Shown in pieces: positions 1 through 5,485 of a stretch of 6,331 bases of DNA (positions are counted from its first letter, which is position 1; every line of letters begins with the position of its first letter). Both the position numbers and the translations under genes were made by a program. Source of the DNA: an uncultured Pseudoxanthomonas sp. (GTDB lineage: Bacteria > Pseudomonadota > Gammaproteobacteria > Xanthomonadales > Xanthomonadaceae); assembly GCA_946886405.1 (NCBI GenBank), contig CAMPIO010000140.1, positions 1 through 6,331 on the forward strand. Reading direction: 5' to 3'. The notes beneath the pieces were generated by a model. The model saw only the letters and a list, made by a program, of their open reading frames with translations, was not told the DNA's origin and made no database searches.

Positions 1-483
1 CACGGCTACGACGACCAGGGCAGCCGCTTCGGGCCGACCGGCAAGTTCGAGAACTGGTGGAGCGATGCCGACTCGAAGGGCTTCAAGGCGCTGACCGGCA
101 AGCTGGTGGCGCAGTTCGACGGCTACCGTACCGAAGACGGCCAGAAGCTCAACGGCAACCACACCCTGGGCGAGAACATCGCCGACCTGGGCGGCTTGGC
201 CACGGCTTACGACGCGATGAAGAAGGCCACCGACGGCACACCGGATCCGATGACCGATGGCCTGACCCGCGACCAGCGCTTCTTCCTCAACTGGGCCACG
301 GTGTGGCGCCGCAACTTCACCCCGGAAGAACTGAAGAACCGCATCGCCACCGACGAGCATGCGCTGGCGCAATTCCGCGCCACGGGTGCCCCGTCGAACC
401 TGCCCGCGTTCGCTGCCGCGTTCTCGTGCAAGGCCGGCGACGCGATGGTGCGCACCGGCGACCAGCAGGTCGTCATCTGGTGA
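1..483 (+). CDS. M13 family zinc metallopeptidase, C-terminal fragment (5' end outside window)
   Basis: Frame 1 is open from the first base to TGA at 481-483 and gives 160 residues of the catalytic domain of an M13 (neprilysin/PepO-like) endopeptidase. The fragment begins HGYDDQG, so its first residue should be the second zinc histidine of the HExxH motif. GENIADLGG supplies the third zinc ligand (E58) and the supporting aspartate (D62). H120 and R126 in DEHALAQFR match the H711/R717 pair of neprilysin that stabilises the transition state and binds the substrate backbone. The end (SCKAGDAM...VVIW) is the usual M13 C-terminus, and C143 is the cysteine that in neprilysin pairs with an N-terminal cysteine. 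The part seen looks catalytically competent. By family these are exported peptidases of the periplasm or outer face that cut short peptides. A terminator follows, and a second M13 gene lies 200 bp downstream. The rest of the gene and its start cannot be judged. Confidence 0.93.
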   Translation, partial: HGYDDQGSRFGPTGKFENWWSDADSKGFKALTGKLVAQFDGYRTEDGQKLNGNHTLGENIADLGGLATAYDAMKKATDGTPDPMTDGLTRDQRFFLNWATVWRRNFTPEELKNRIATDEHALAQFRATGAPSNLPAFAAAFSCKAGDAMVRTGDQQVVIW

Positions 484-512
484 CCTCGCGCGTCCCGTCG
501 TAACGCAGGAGA

Positions 513-540
513 GGCCCGGCATGTCCGGGCCTTTTCTTTT
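513..540 (+). terminator. Intrinsic terminator of the first M13 gene
   Basis: A perfect 7-bp stem (GGCCCGG at 513-519, CCGGGCC at 525-531) with a 5-nt loop is followed directly by TTTTCTTTT. The stem can extend by A512-U532. It lies 30 bp after the stop codon, so the first M13 gene probably ends its transcript here and the second has its own promoter. Confidence 0.9.
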
Positions 541-608
541 GCCGGTCGGGATCCCTCGTCCCGTCCAATCACCGAGCTGTGACACGGGCCCGCAAAAGTC
601 GCCACCTG

Positions 609-625
609 CGGCGGGATTCCCGCCG
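609..625. repeat. Short GC-rich inverted repeat upstream of the second M13 gene
   Basis: CGGCGGG (609-615) and CCCGCCG (619-625) form a perfect 7-bp inverted repeat around ATT. No T-run follows, so it is not an intrinsic terminator. It lies about 32 bp upstream of the candidate -10 TAGAAT, where an operator could sit, but in GC-rich DNA it may be chance. Confidence 0.35.
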
Positions 626-656
626 ATCAGCGACGGGGCATCGACGGCTCCCTTGC

Positions 657-662
657 TAGAAT
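657..662 (+). promoter_or_regulatory. Candidate -10 element (TAGAAT) for the second M13 gene
   Basis: TAGAAT matches TATAAT at 5 of 6 positions and sits in the context TTGCTAGAATCGCC, an A/T-rich island 21 bp before the first ATG. No convincing -35 hexamer is visible 16-18 bp upstream. The expected transcript would start near 669-670 and have a very short leader of roughly 15-25 nt. Confidence 0.5.
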
Positions 663-683
663 CGCCCGACCCCTGAACTCCGG

Positions 684-2711
684 ATGTTCCTGATGCCCAG
701 CCCGCGCCATGCTCTCGGCCGCCCCACCCTGATCGCCTTCGCCCTCGTCATCGCCCTGGGCGCCCCGGATGCCGACGCACAGCGCAAGAAGCGCAACGCC
801 GCCCCCGCTGTCAGCGCACAGTGCACGGACTTCTACAGCGCCACCAACGCCGACTGGCTGAAGAAGCATCCTGCCTCCGCCGATGCCGGCGCGGTGAGCG
901 TGCTGGGCGCGTTCCGCGAACGTACGCTGGAACAACAGCGCGCGCTGCTCGATGCCGCGATGAAGACCCCGCAAGGCAACGTGCAGAAGCTGCTGGGCGA
1001 CTTCTGGGCCAGCGGTCTGGACGAAGCCGCCGTTGACGCCGACGGCTCCAGGCCGATCGCGCCGCTGCTGGACCGCATCAACGCCATCAAGAAGCCGAAG
1101 GACGTCGCGCCGGCCATCGCCGCGCTGCACCAGGTCGGCGTGCCGGTGGCGTTCAACTTCAGCCCCGACGTCGACCTGCAGGCGCTGGACCGCCACATCG
1201 GCTACTTCATGCAGGGCGGTCTGGGCCTGCCGGATCCCGCCTACTACACCCGTACCGACGCCGACACGCGCGAACTGCTCGGTCGCTACCGCACCTACGT
1301 GAAGCAGGTACTGGCACTGACCGGCACGCCGGCGAACAGGCTGGACGCCGAGTCCGCGCTGGTGATCGACGTGGAGACCAAGCTGGCACAGGTGTCCAAG
1401 CCACTGGTCGACCTGCGCAGTCCTTTCGCGAATTACGCCCCGGTACCGACCAAGGACCTGGGCAAGCAGTACCGCAACCTGCAACTGGATGCCTTCCTCA
1501 AGGCGCAAGGCGTCAGCGACGACATTGTGTCGATGGCCGATCCGGCGCTGTTCAAGCGCCTCGACGGCCTGGTCGGCAGCCTCAAGCCGGACCAGTGGAA
1601 GGCCTACCTGCGCTGGCGCGTCGGCGATGCGATGGCCCCCTACCTGGCCAAGCCGTTCCGCGATGCCGAATTCGATTTCCGCGGCCGTGTGCTGCGGGGT
1701 GAAACCGCGCCAGCGCCGCGCTGGCGCCAGGTGCTGGATGCCATCAACCTGGCCGCCGGACCGATGCTGGGCAAGGAATATGCCGAGCGTTACGTACCCG
1801 CCGACCACAAGCGCCGCGCCGAGCAGATTGCCGGCCAGGTACGCGATGCACTCGGCCGTGGCATCGAACGCAATACGTGGCTGAGCGATGCCGCCAAGAC
1901 CGAAGCCAAGGCCAAGCTCGACAAGCTGAAGATCGAAGTCGGCACGCCGAAGCGCGACCTCGACTACAGCGTGCAGCCGATGGGCCGCGGCAGCTTCGGC
2001 GGCAACATCCTGATCGCCTCGACGTGGCGCCATCGCGAAGAAATGAAGCGCATCGGCAAGGGCAATGCCGACCGCCGCTGGGACGTGCTGCCGCAGCAGC
2101 CCGCGCTGGCCTACGACCTGGCGCAGAACCGCCTGATCGTCACCGCCGCCGTGCTGCAGGAAGAGATCTTCGACGCGAAGCAGCCGGCCGCCGTGCAGTA
2201 CGGCGCGTTCGGCGCACTGGTCGGCCACGAGCTGAGCCGCGGCTTCGACGTCAAGGGACGCATGGTCGACGCCAAGGGCCAGCTGCGTGACTGGTGGACG
2301 CCCGCCGACGTCGCTGCGTGGAATGCGCTGGGCGACAAGGTCGTCGCGCAATACAACGCCTACGCCTTCCCCGACCTGAAGAACGTCAAGGTCAACGGCG
2401 CACTGACGCGCGACGAGAACCTCGCCGACCTGGCCGGTGTGGAACTCGCCTGGGATGCTTTCGTTGCCGCCGAGCCCCAAGCCAACGCCGCTGCGAAACA
2501 GTCCTTCTACAAGGCCTGGGCCACGCTGTGGGCACAGAACCTGTCGGGAACCGAAGCCGCCCAGCGCGCCGCCGTCGACGTGCACGCACCCGGCCAGTGG
2601 CGCGCCAATGGCCCGCTGACCCAGCAGCCGTCGTTCGCGCAGGCGTTCACCTGCAAGGCCGGCCAACCGATGCAGGCGCAGGAAGCGGCGCAGGTCCGGA
2701 TCTGGCGCTGA
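684..2711 (+). CDS. Exported M13-family peptidase homologue, probably catalytically inactive
   Basis: The product is 675 aa, normal for M13 endopeptidases. Residues 1-32 form a signal peptide with a hydrophobic core at about 15-27 and a likely cut after ADA (A32), so it should act in the periplasm or outside. The CTDFY motif (C47) opens the family domain, GLPDPAYYTR follows, and C657 near the C-terminus is the likely partner of C47, as in neprilysin C80-C735. The catalytic site is eroded. The zinc motif reads H515-E-L-S-R519, with the second zinc histidine changed to arginine. The substrate-binding NAYY motif reads L475-A-Y-D. ENLAD (E578, D582), H634 and R640 remain. The frame is intact throughout, which suggests a maintained pseudoprotease, chaperone-like or binding role; that is inference. 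The tandem paralogue just upstream keeps the second zinc histidine. The start could also be ATG 693; neither start has a strong ribosome-binding site. Confidence 0.93.
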   Translation: MFLMPSPRHALGRPTLIAFALVIALGAPDADAQRKKRNAAPAVSAQCTDFYSATNADWLKKHPASADAGAVSVLGAFRERTLEQQRALLDAAMKTPQGNVQKLLGDFWASGLDEAAVDADGSRPIAPLLDRINAIKKPKDVAPAIAALHQVGVPVAFNFSPDVDLQALDRHIGYFMQGGLGLPDPAYYTRTDADTRELLGRYRTYVKQVLALTGTPANRLDAESALVIDVETKLAQVSKPLVDLRSPFANYAPVPTKDLGKQYRNLQLDAFLKAQGVSDDIVSMADPALFKRLDGLVGSLKPDQWKAYLRWRVGDAMAPYLAKPFRDAEFDFRGRVLRGETAPAPRWRQVLDAINLAAGPMLGKEYAERYVPADHKRRAEQIAGQVRDALGRGIERNTWLSDAAKTEAKAKLDKLKIEVGTPKRDLDYSVQPMGRGSFGGNILIASTWRHREEMKRIGKGNADRRWDVLPQQPALAYDLAQNRLIVTAAVLQEEIFDAKQPAAVQYGAFGALVGHELSRGFDVKGRMVDAKGQLRDWWTPADVAAWNALGDKVVAQYNAYAFPDLKNVKVNGALTRDENLADLAGVELAWDAFVAAEPQANAAAKQSFYKAWATLWAQNLSGTEAAQRAAVDVHAPGQWRANGPLTQQPSFAQAFTCKAGQPMQAQEAAQVRIWR

Positions 2712-2730
2712 GCCTGGCGTAGGCCCCATG

Positions 2731-2765
2731 GAAAACGGCGCGGAATTCCGCGCCGTTTTCTTTTG
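2731..2765. terminator. Bidirectional terminator, 30-bp perfect palindrome
   Basis: Positions 2731-2760 are a perfect palindrome centred on GAATTC: GAAAACGGCGCGG is mirrored by CCGCGCCGTTTTC. The hairpin is followed by TTTTCTTTTG on the + strand and by TTTTCC on the - strand. It lies between two convergent genes, 19 bp after the M13 stop and 19 bp beyond the rhomboid stop, so it probably terminates both. The U-tract is better for the + strand. Confidence 0.9.
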
Positions 2766-2779
2766 TTCTGCCGCCCGCT

Positions 2780-3430
2780 TTACTTCACGCTGCGCAAGTG
2801 CGGCGGCTTCGGTTTGCGCGGTCCCTTGCGGAACGGCGGCTGGCCGCGCCAGTAGCGGATCATCAGCCAGCCGAACACCATGCCGCCCAGATGCGCGAAA
2901 TGCGCCACGCCCGGCTGCAACCCGCTGAAACCGAGCACCAGTGCCAGCACCGCGTAGAAGATCACCAACGTGCGCGCCTTGATCTCCATCGGCAGCGGAA
3001 ACACGATCATGCGGTGGTTCGGGAACAACATGCCGTAACCGAGCAGCAGGCCGAATACGCCGCCGGACGCGCCAACCGTGGGATACGGCAACGCACCGGC
3101 CGAGACCATCCACCAGCCCACGGCGAGCTGCAGCAGGCCTGCACCGGCGACGCATACCAGGAAGTACGTCAGGAAGCGCTTCCGGCCCCATGTCTGTTCC
3201 AGCGGCGACCCGAACATGTAGAGCGCCAGCATGTTGAAGGCCAGGTGCGCGAGACCGCCGGTATCGTGGAGGAAGCCATACGTGAGCAGCTGCCACGGCA
3301 TGAACCCGTGGCCGACAGGCCACAGCGCGAACCACGCCTCGAACGCACGACCCATCGTGAGCTGCAGCAGATAGATCGCGACGTTGGCAATCAGCAGATT
3401 GCGGGTGACGGGAAGAAGTCGGGGGAGCAT
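2780..3430 (-). CDS. Rhomboid family intramembrane serine protease
   Basis: The product is 216 aa with about six membrane segments (roughly residues 12-26, 60-74, 86-106, 122-137, 152-168 and 176-193), the bacterial GlpG-like core without an extra N-terminal domain. The catalytic dyad is clear: S122 in GASGG and H180 in HLGG. H62 and N66 in HLAFN match the oxyanion-side HxxxN motif (GlpG H150/N154), and W81-G-R in loop 1 also fits the family. Rhomboids sit in the inner membrane and cut transmembrane segments of client proteins; the client cannot be read from the sequence. The C-terminal tail (about 195-216) is rich in K, R and P and should be cytosolic. ATG 3430 is supported by GAGGT five bases upstream. 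The gene lies 42 bp downstream of the ATL gene on the same strand and may be partly co-transcribed with it. Confidence 0.96.
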   Translation of the reverse strand: MLPRLLPVTRNLLIANVAIYLLQLTMGRAFEAWFALWPVGHGFMPWQLLTYGFLHDTGGLAHLAFNMLALYMFGSPLEQTWGRKRFLTYFLVCVAGAGLLQLAVGWWMVSAGALPYPTVGASGGVFGLLLGYGMLFPNHRMIVFPLPMEIKARTLVIFYAVLALVLGFSGLQPGVAHFAHLGGMVFGWLMIRYWRGQPPFRKGPRKPKPPHLRSVK

Positions 3431-3435
3431 GGAAT

Positions 3436-3440
3436 ACCTC
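3436..3440 (-). promoter_or_regulatory. Ribosome-binding site of the rhomboid gene
   Basis: On the - strand GAGGT precedes ATG 3430 by 5 nt. It is the clearest Shine-Dalgarno sequence among the - strand genes here and fixes the start. Confidence 0.75.
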
Positions 3441-3456
3441 GTGACAATCGCGTCAC
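3441..3456. repeat. GTGAC-N6-GTCAC dyad, possible operator
   Basis: The arms GTGAC (3441-3445) and GTCAC (3452-3456) form a symmetric 16-bp site just downstream of the candidate -10 of the rhomboid gene, thus at the likely transcription start. On the - strand it reads TGTGAC-N6-GTCACG. This recalls the half-sites of CRP/Clp, but the spacing between TGTGA and TCAC is 8 instead of the usual 6. A third GTCAC lies at 3472-3476. Confidence 0.4.
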
Positions 3457-3462
3457 ATCATA
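3457..3462 (-). promoter_or_regulatory. Candidate -10 element (TATGAT) for the rhomboid gene
   Basis: The - strand reads TATGAT, 5 of 6 matches to TATAAT, in the only A/T-rich patch between the ATL stop and the rhomboid ATG. No good -35 is seen. It would allow the rhomboid gene to be transcribed apart from ATL. Confidence 0.4.
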
Positions 3463-3472
3463 AAGGGGCGCG

Positions 3473-3811
3473 TCACCGGGCGCCCGGTCCCCACAACGCT
3501 GCATCCAGATCGTCCGCCTTGCGCGGCCGTTTCACGCGTCCGTTCTCCACCTTCACGCCTTCGGCGCGCAGGCGCCGGCTCTGTTCGCGGAACGCTTTCG
3601 AGCCTTCGGGAAACGCAATGCGGCCGTCAGAGCGCAGCACGCGGTGCCAAGGCAACCCGGGGTCGTCATTCTGGCTGAGGATGCGCGCCGTCAATCGCGC
3701 ACGTCCCGGCAGGCCCGCCCGATGCGCCACTTCGCCATAGCCAGCGACCTGACCGTGCGGTATCGCACGGATTGCGGCAAGAATTCGATCTTCGGGAGAC
3801 TTGGCGCTCAT
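3473..3811 (-). CDS. atl: Alkyltransferase-like protein (ATL), MGMT-family DNA-damage sensor
   Basis: The product is 112 aa and consists of the DNA-binding domain of O6-alkylguanine-DNA alkyltransferases. The active-site PCHRV is PWHRV (W55), the hallmark of ATL proteins, so it cannot accept an alkyl group. Y25 (GQVAGYGEVA) and R39 (GRARLTARIL) match the Tyr25 and Arg39 of Schizosaccharomyces pombe Atl1, used to rotate the phosphate and replace the flipped base. By family, ATL binds O6-alkylguanine in DNA, flips it into a pocket and hands the lesion to nucleotide excision repair (UvrA in bacteria). The C-terminal part (about 72-112) is basic and then acidic, with a short low-similarity tail. 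ATG 3811 has no clear ribosome-binding site and may be read from a near-leaderless transcript. It is divergent from the gene at 3853, with 41 bp between. Confidence 0.92.
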   Translation of the reverse strand: MSAKSPEDRILAAIRAIPHGQVAGYGEVAHRAGLPGRARLTARILSQNDDPGLPWHRVLRSDGRIAFPEGSKAFREQSRRLRAEGVKVENGRVKRPRKADDLDAALWGPGAR

Positions 3812-3818
3812 GCGGGAT

Positions 3819-3825
3819 TAGCATA
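3819..3825. promoter_or_regulatory. Overlapping divergent -10-like elements
   Basis: The 41-bp gap between two divergent genes has one A/T-rich patch. On the + strand TAGCAT (3819-3824) could serve the 3853 gene. On the - strand TATGCT (3825 to 3820) could serve ATL, with its start only 8 nt downstream, implying a leaderless or nearly leaderless mRNA. Neither has an obvious -35. Confidence 0.3.
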
Positions 3826-3839
3826 GCGGCATCGGCAAC

Positions 3840-3846
3840 AGGGGAG
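3840..3846 (+). promoter_or_regulatory. Ribosome-binding site deciding the start of the 3853 gene
   Basis: AGGGGAG lies 6 nt before ATG 3853. The same frame is open upstream to an ATG at 3772, but that start would lie inside the ATL gene on the other strand and lacks this site, so 3853 is preferred. Confidence 0.8.
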
Positions 3847-3852
3847 CATCCC

Positions 3853-4263
3853 ATGCACAACTTCGAACAGGTCCGCGGTCACCTGAATTCCTCCGGCTAC
3901 AAGGTGACGATGCACGACCCGTATGTCGCCTGCGTGGAACTGTCGCTGGGCAACGGCAAGCGCCACCAGACGATCTACCTGTCCGAGCTGGGCAACGACG
4001 ATGAGCGCGGCTACCTGCGCGTCAGCACGGTGATCGCCCCGATGACCGGCGTCGACGCCAAGCGCGCGCTGAAATTCAACTGGCAGAGCAGCGTGGGCTA
4101 CCTGGCCATCGGCGAGCTCGACGGCGTGCCCTACCTGCAGCTGTGCGAGAACCGTCCTTACGAAAGCCTCAGCCCGGCCGAAGTCGACCGACTCGTGCTG
4201 GAGATCGGCGGCCTGGGCGACAGCATGGAGCGCGCCCTCTCCGCCGAAGGCGACCTGCTGTAG
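3853..4263 (+). CDS. Small acidic cytosolic protein, YbjN/type III chaperone-like fold suspected
   Basis: The product is 136 aa, has no signal peptide or membrane segment, and is acidic toward the C-terminus. I do not recognise a named gene. The order of elements (an N-terminal helix MHNFEQVRGHLNSSGY, several alternating strands such as ACVELSLG, QTIYLSEL, YLRVSTVIAP and VGYLAIGELDGVPYLQL, then a C-terminal helix SPAEVDRLVLEIGGLGDSMERAL) resembles YbjN-domain and CesT-like type III secretion chaperone proteins, which share such an alpha/beta fold. This is a fold-level guess from pattern, not a confirmed family. There is no secretion gene nearby, so a role as a true type III chaperone is unlikely from context. 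The start at 3853 is set by a strong ribosome-binding site. A terminator follows, so it is probably a single-gene transcript. Confidence 0.85.
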   Translation: MHNFEQVRGHLNSSGYKVTMHDPYVACVELSLGNGKRHQTIYLSELGNDDERGYLRVSTVIAPMTGVDAKRALKFNWQSSVGYLAIGELDGVPYLQLCENRPYESLSPAEVDRLVLEIGGLGDSMERALSAEGDLL

Positions 4264-4281
4264 GGCGGGCCCAGGCCCGCC
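4264..4281 (+). repeat. GC-rich hairpin directly after the 3853 gene
   Basis: GGCGGGC (4264-4270) and GCCCGCC (4275-4281) form a 7-bp stem with a CCAG loop immediately after the stop codon. No T-run follows. It may protect the 3' end or slow ribosome-free polymerase ahead of the real terminator at 4302. Confidence 0.55.
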
Positions 4282-4301
4282 ATCGCGGAGTCGAAACAAA
4301 G

Positions 4302-4330
4302 AACGCCGGGCAAGCCCCGGCGTTTTTCGT
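4302..4330. terminator. Bidirectional intrinsic terminator between convergent genes
   Basis: ACGCCGGG (4303-4310) and CCCGGCGT (4316-4323) form an 8-bp stem with loop CAAGC. The + strand continues TTTTTCGTTT. On the - strand the stem is followed by TTCTTTGTTTC, so the same hairpin can end the PiT operon, whose stop codon is at 4352-4354. Confidence 0.88.
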
Positions 4331-4351
4331 TTCAGCAGCTACGCAGGTGCA

Positions 4352-5473
4352 TCACGCCCAGCCGATCGATTCCAGCAATCGCAGCAGGCCGTAGGCGATG
4401 CCACCGGCGGCGGGAATCGTCAGCACCCACGCCCACAGGATGCGTTCGATCACGCCGAACTTCAGCGCGCGAGGATTCTTCGCGAAACCCACGCCCATGA
4501 TGGCGGTGGAGATGCTGTGCGTGGTCGACACCGGCATGCCGAAATGCGCGGCCACCGTCAGGATGGTGGCCGAACTGGTTTCCGCAGCGAAGCCGTTGAT
4601 GGGGTGCAGCTTCACCATCTTGTGGCCCAGCGTCTTGATGATCTTCCAGCCGCCCGACGCCGTGCCCAGCGCCATCACGATGGCGCAGGTGATGACGATC
4701 CACATGGCGATGTCCTGCTCGCCCGCCGCGCCCGGATGCAGGAACGCAAGCCAGTTCGGCAGGTCGTCCAGCGCACCGCTCGCTTCGGCGCCGAACAGCG
4801 TCAGCGCGATGATGCCCATCGTCTTCTGCGCGTCGTTGTGGCCGTGCGCATAACCCATGTACGCGGCCGACAGGATCTGCGCCTTGCCGAAGAACTTGTT
4901 GACGAAGTGCGGACGCGCCAGCCGGCCTAGCCAGCCTCCTGCACGCGACAGCAACGCGATCAGGCCCCACAACGCCACCATCACCAGGATGCCGAGCAGG
5001 AAGCCCGCCACCGGCGAAGTGACCATCGGCAACACGACCTTCCACAGGATGCCCTTGTTCTGGGTCCAGTCACCGGCCACCTGCGACCAGATCAGCGCAC
5101 CCCAGTCGTTGTGCGCAGCGGCCAGTGCGGCGCCGCACAGGCCGCCGATCAGCGCATGCGACGACGACGACGGCAGGCCCTTCCACCAGGTGATCAGGTT
5201 CCAGATGATGCCGCCCAGCAGCGCGCACAGGATCACCTGCGACGTCACCTGCACCACGTTGGTATCGACCAGGCCGGAGGCGATCGTCTTGGCGACGGCG
5301 GTGCCGGTCAGCGCACCGATCAGGTTCATCACCGCCGCCAGCATCACCGCCTGGCCCGGCGACAGCACCTTGGTGGCGACGACGGTCGCAATGGAGTTGG
5401 CGGTGTCGTGGAAGCCGTTGATGAACTCGAAGACGAGCGCAGCGAAGATCACCACCAGCACGAGGGTAAGCAT
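4352..5473 (-). CDS. pit: PiT family inorganic phosphate transporter, short form
   Basis: This is an inner-membrane low-affinity phosphate (or metal-phosphate) symporter of 373 aa with about ten hydrophobic segments. The two PiT family repeats are visible: N19-GFHDTAN in the first half and GHNDAQKTMG (H212-N-D) in the second. GLPSSSSHALIGG (S102-H106) and PVSTTHS (P314-S320) form the matching pair of serine/threonine loops. It is shorter than E. coli PitA (about 500 aa) and fits the compact form found beside DUF47 genes, as in OrfA-Pit of Sinorhizobium meliloti. It starts 12 bp after the stop of the DUF47 gene, so the two are one operon. Its own ribosome-binding site is weak (GGGT), suggesting translational coupling. 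The coupling ion and exact substrate cannot be read from the sequence. Confidence 0.96.
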   Translation of the reverse strand: MLTLVLVVIFAALVFEFINGFHDTANSIATVVATKVLSPGQAVMLAAVMNLIGALTGTAVAKTIASGLVDTNVVQVTSQVILCALLGGIIWNLITWWKGLPSSSSHALIGGLCGAALAAAHNDWGALIWSQVAGDWTQNKGILWKVVLPMVTSPVAGFLLGILVMVALWGLIALLSRAGGWLGRLARPHFVNKFFGKAQILSAAYMGYAHGHNDAQKTMGIIALTLFGAEASGALDDLPNWLAFLHPGAAGEQDIAMWIVITCAIVMALGTASGGWKIIKTLGHKMVKLHPINGFAAETSSATILTVAAHFGMPVSTTHSISTAIMGVGFAKNPRALKFGVIERILWAWVLTIPAAGGIAYGLLRLLESIGWA

Positions 5474-5485
5474 GGGCGCGACCCG

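Noticed and set aside
57..503. 148-codon + strand frame in a second frame over the M13 fragment
   Set aside because: Arginine-rich shadow; frame 1 carries the M13 motifs and ends at 483.
627..3335. 902-codon open frame on the - strand across the second M13 gene and part of the rhomboid gene
   Set aside because: It is antisense to a clear M13 gene and overlaps the rhomboid gene in another frame. Its translation is rich in R, G, V, H and Q with no family motif. Long antisense open frames are expected where third codon positions are nearly all G or C.
3441..3458. CRP/Clp binding site before the rhomboid gene
   Set aside because: The half-sites fit, but the spacing between TGTGA and TCAC is 8 instead of 6, so I report only a dyad and do not name the regulator.
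2798..3463. 221-codon + strand frame opposite the rhomboid gene
   Set aside because: It is the shadow of the rhomboid gene, whose catalytic GASGG and HLGG motifs are on the other strand. The product is rich in R, H, Q and E with no recognisable domain.
3772..3852. Upstream ATG extension of the 3853 gene
   Set aside because: It would overlap the 5' end of the ATL gene on the opposite strand and has no ribosome-binding site, while AGGGGAG stands 6 nt before ATG 3853.
3808..4299. 163-codon - strand frame opposite the YbjN-like gene
   Set aside because: It has no ribosome-binding site and spans the terminator hairpins and the divergent promoter gap. The + strand frame has a strong ribosome-binding site and a protein-like pattern of strands and helices.
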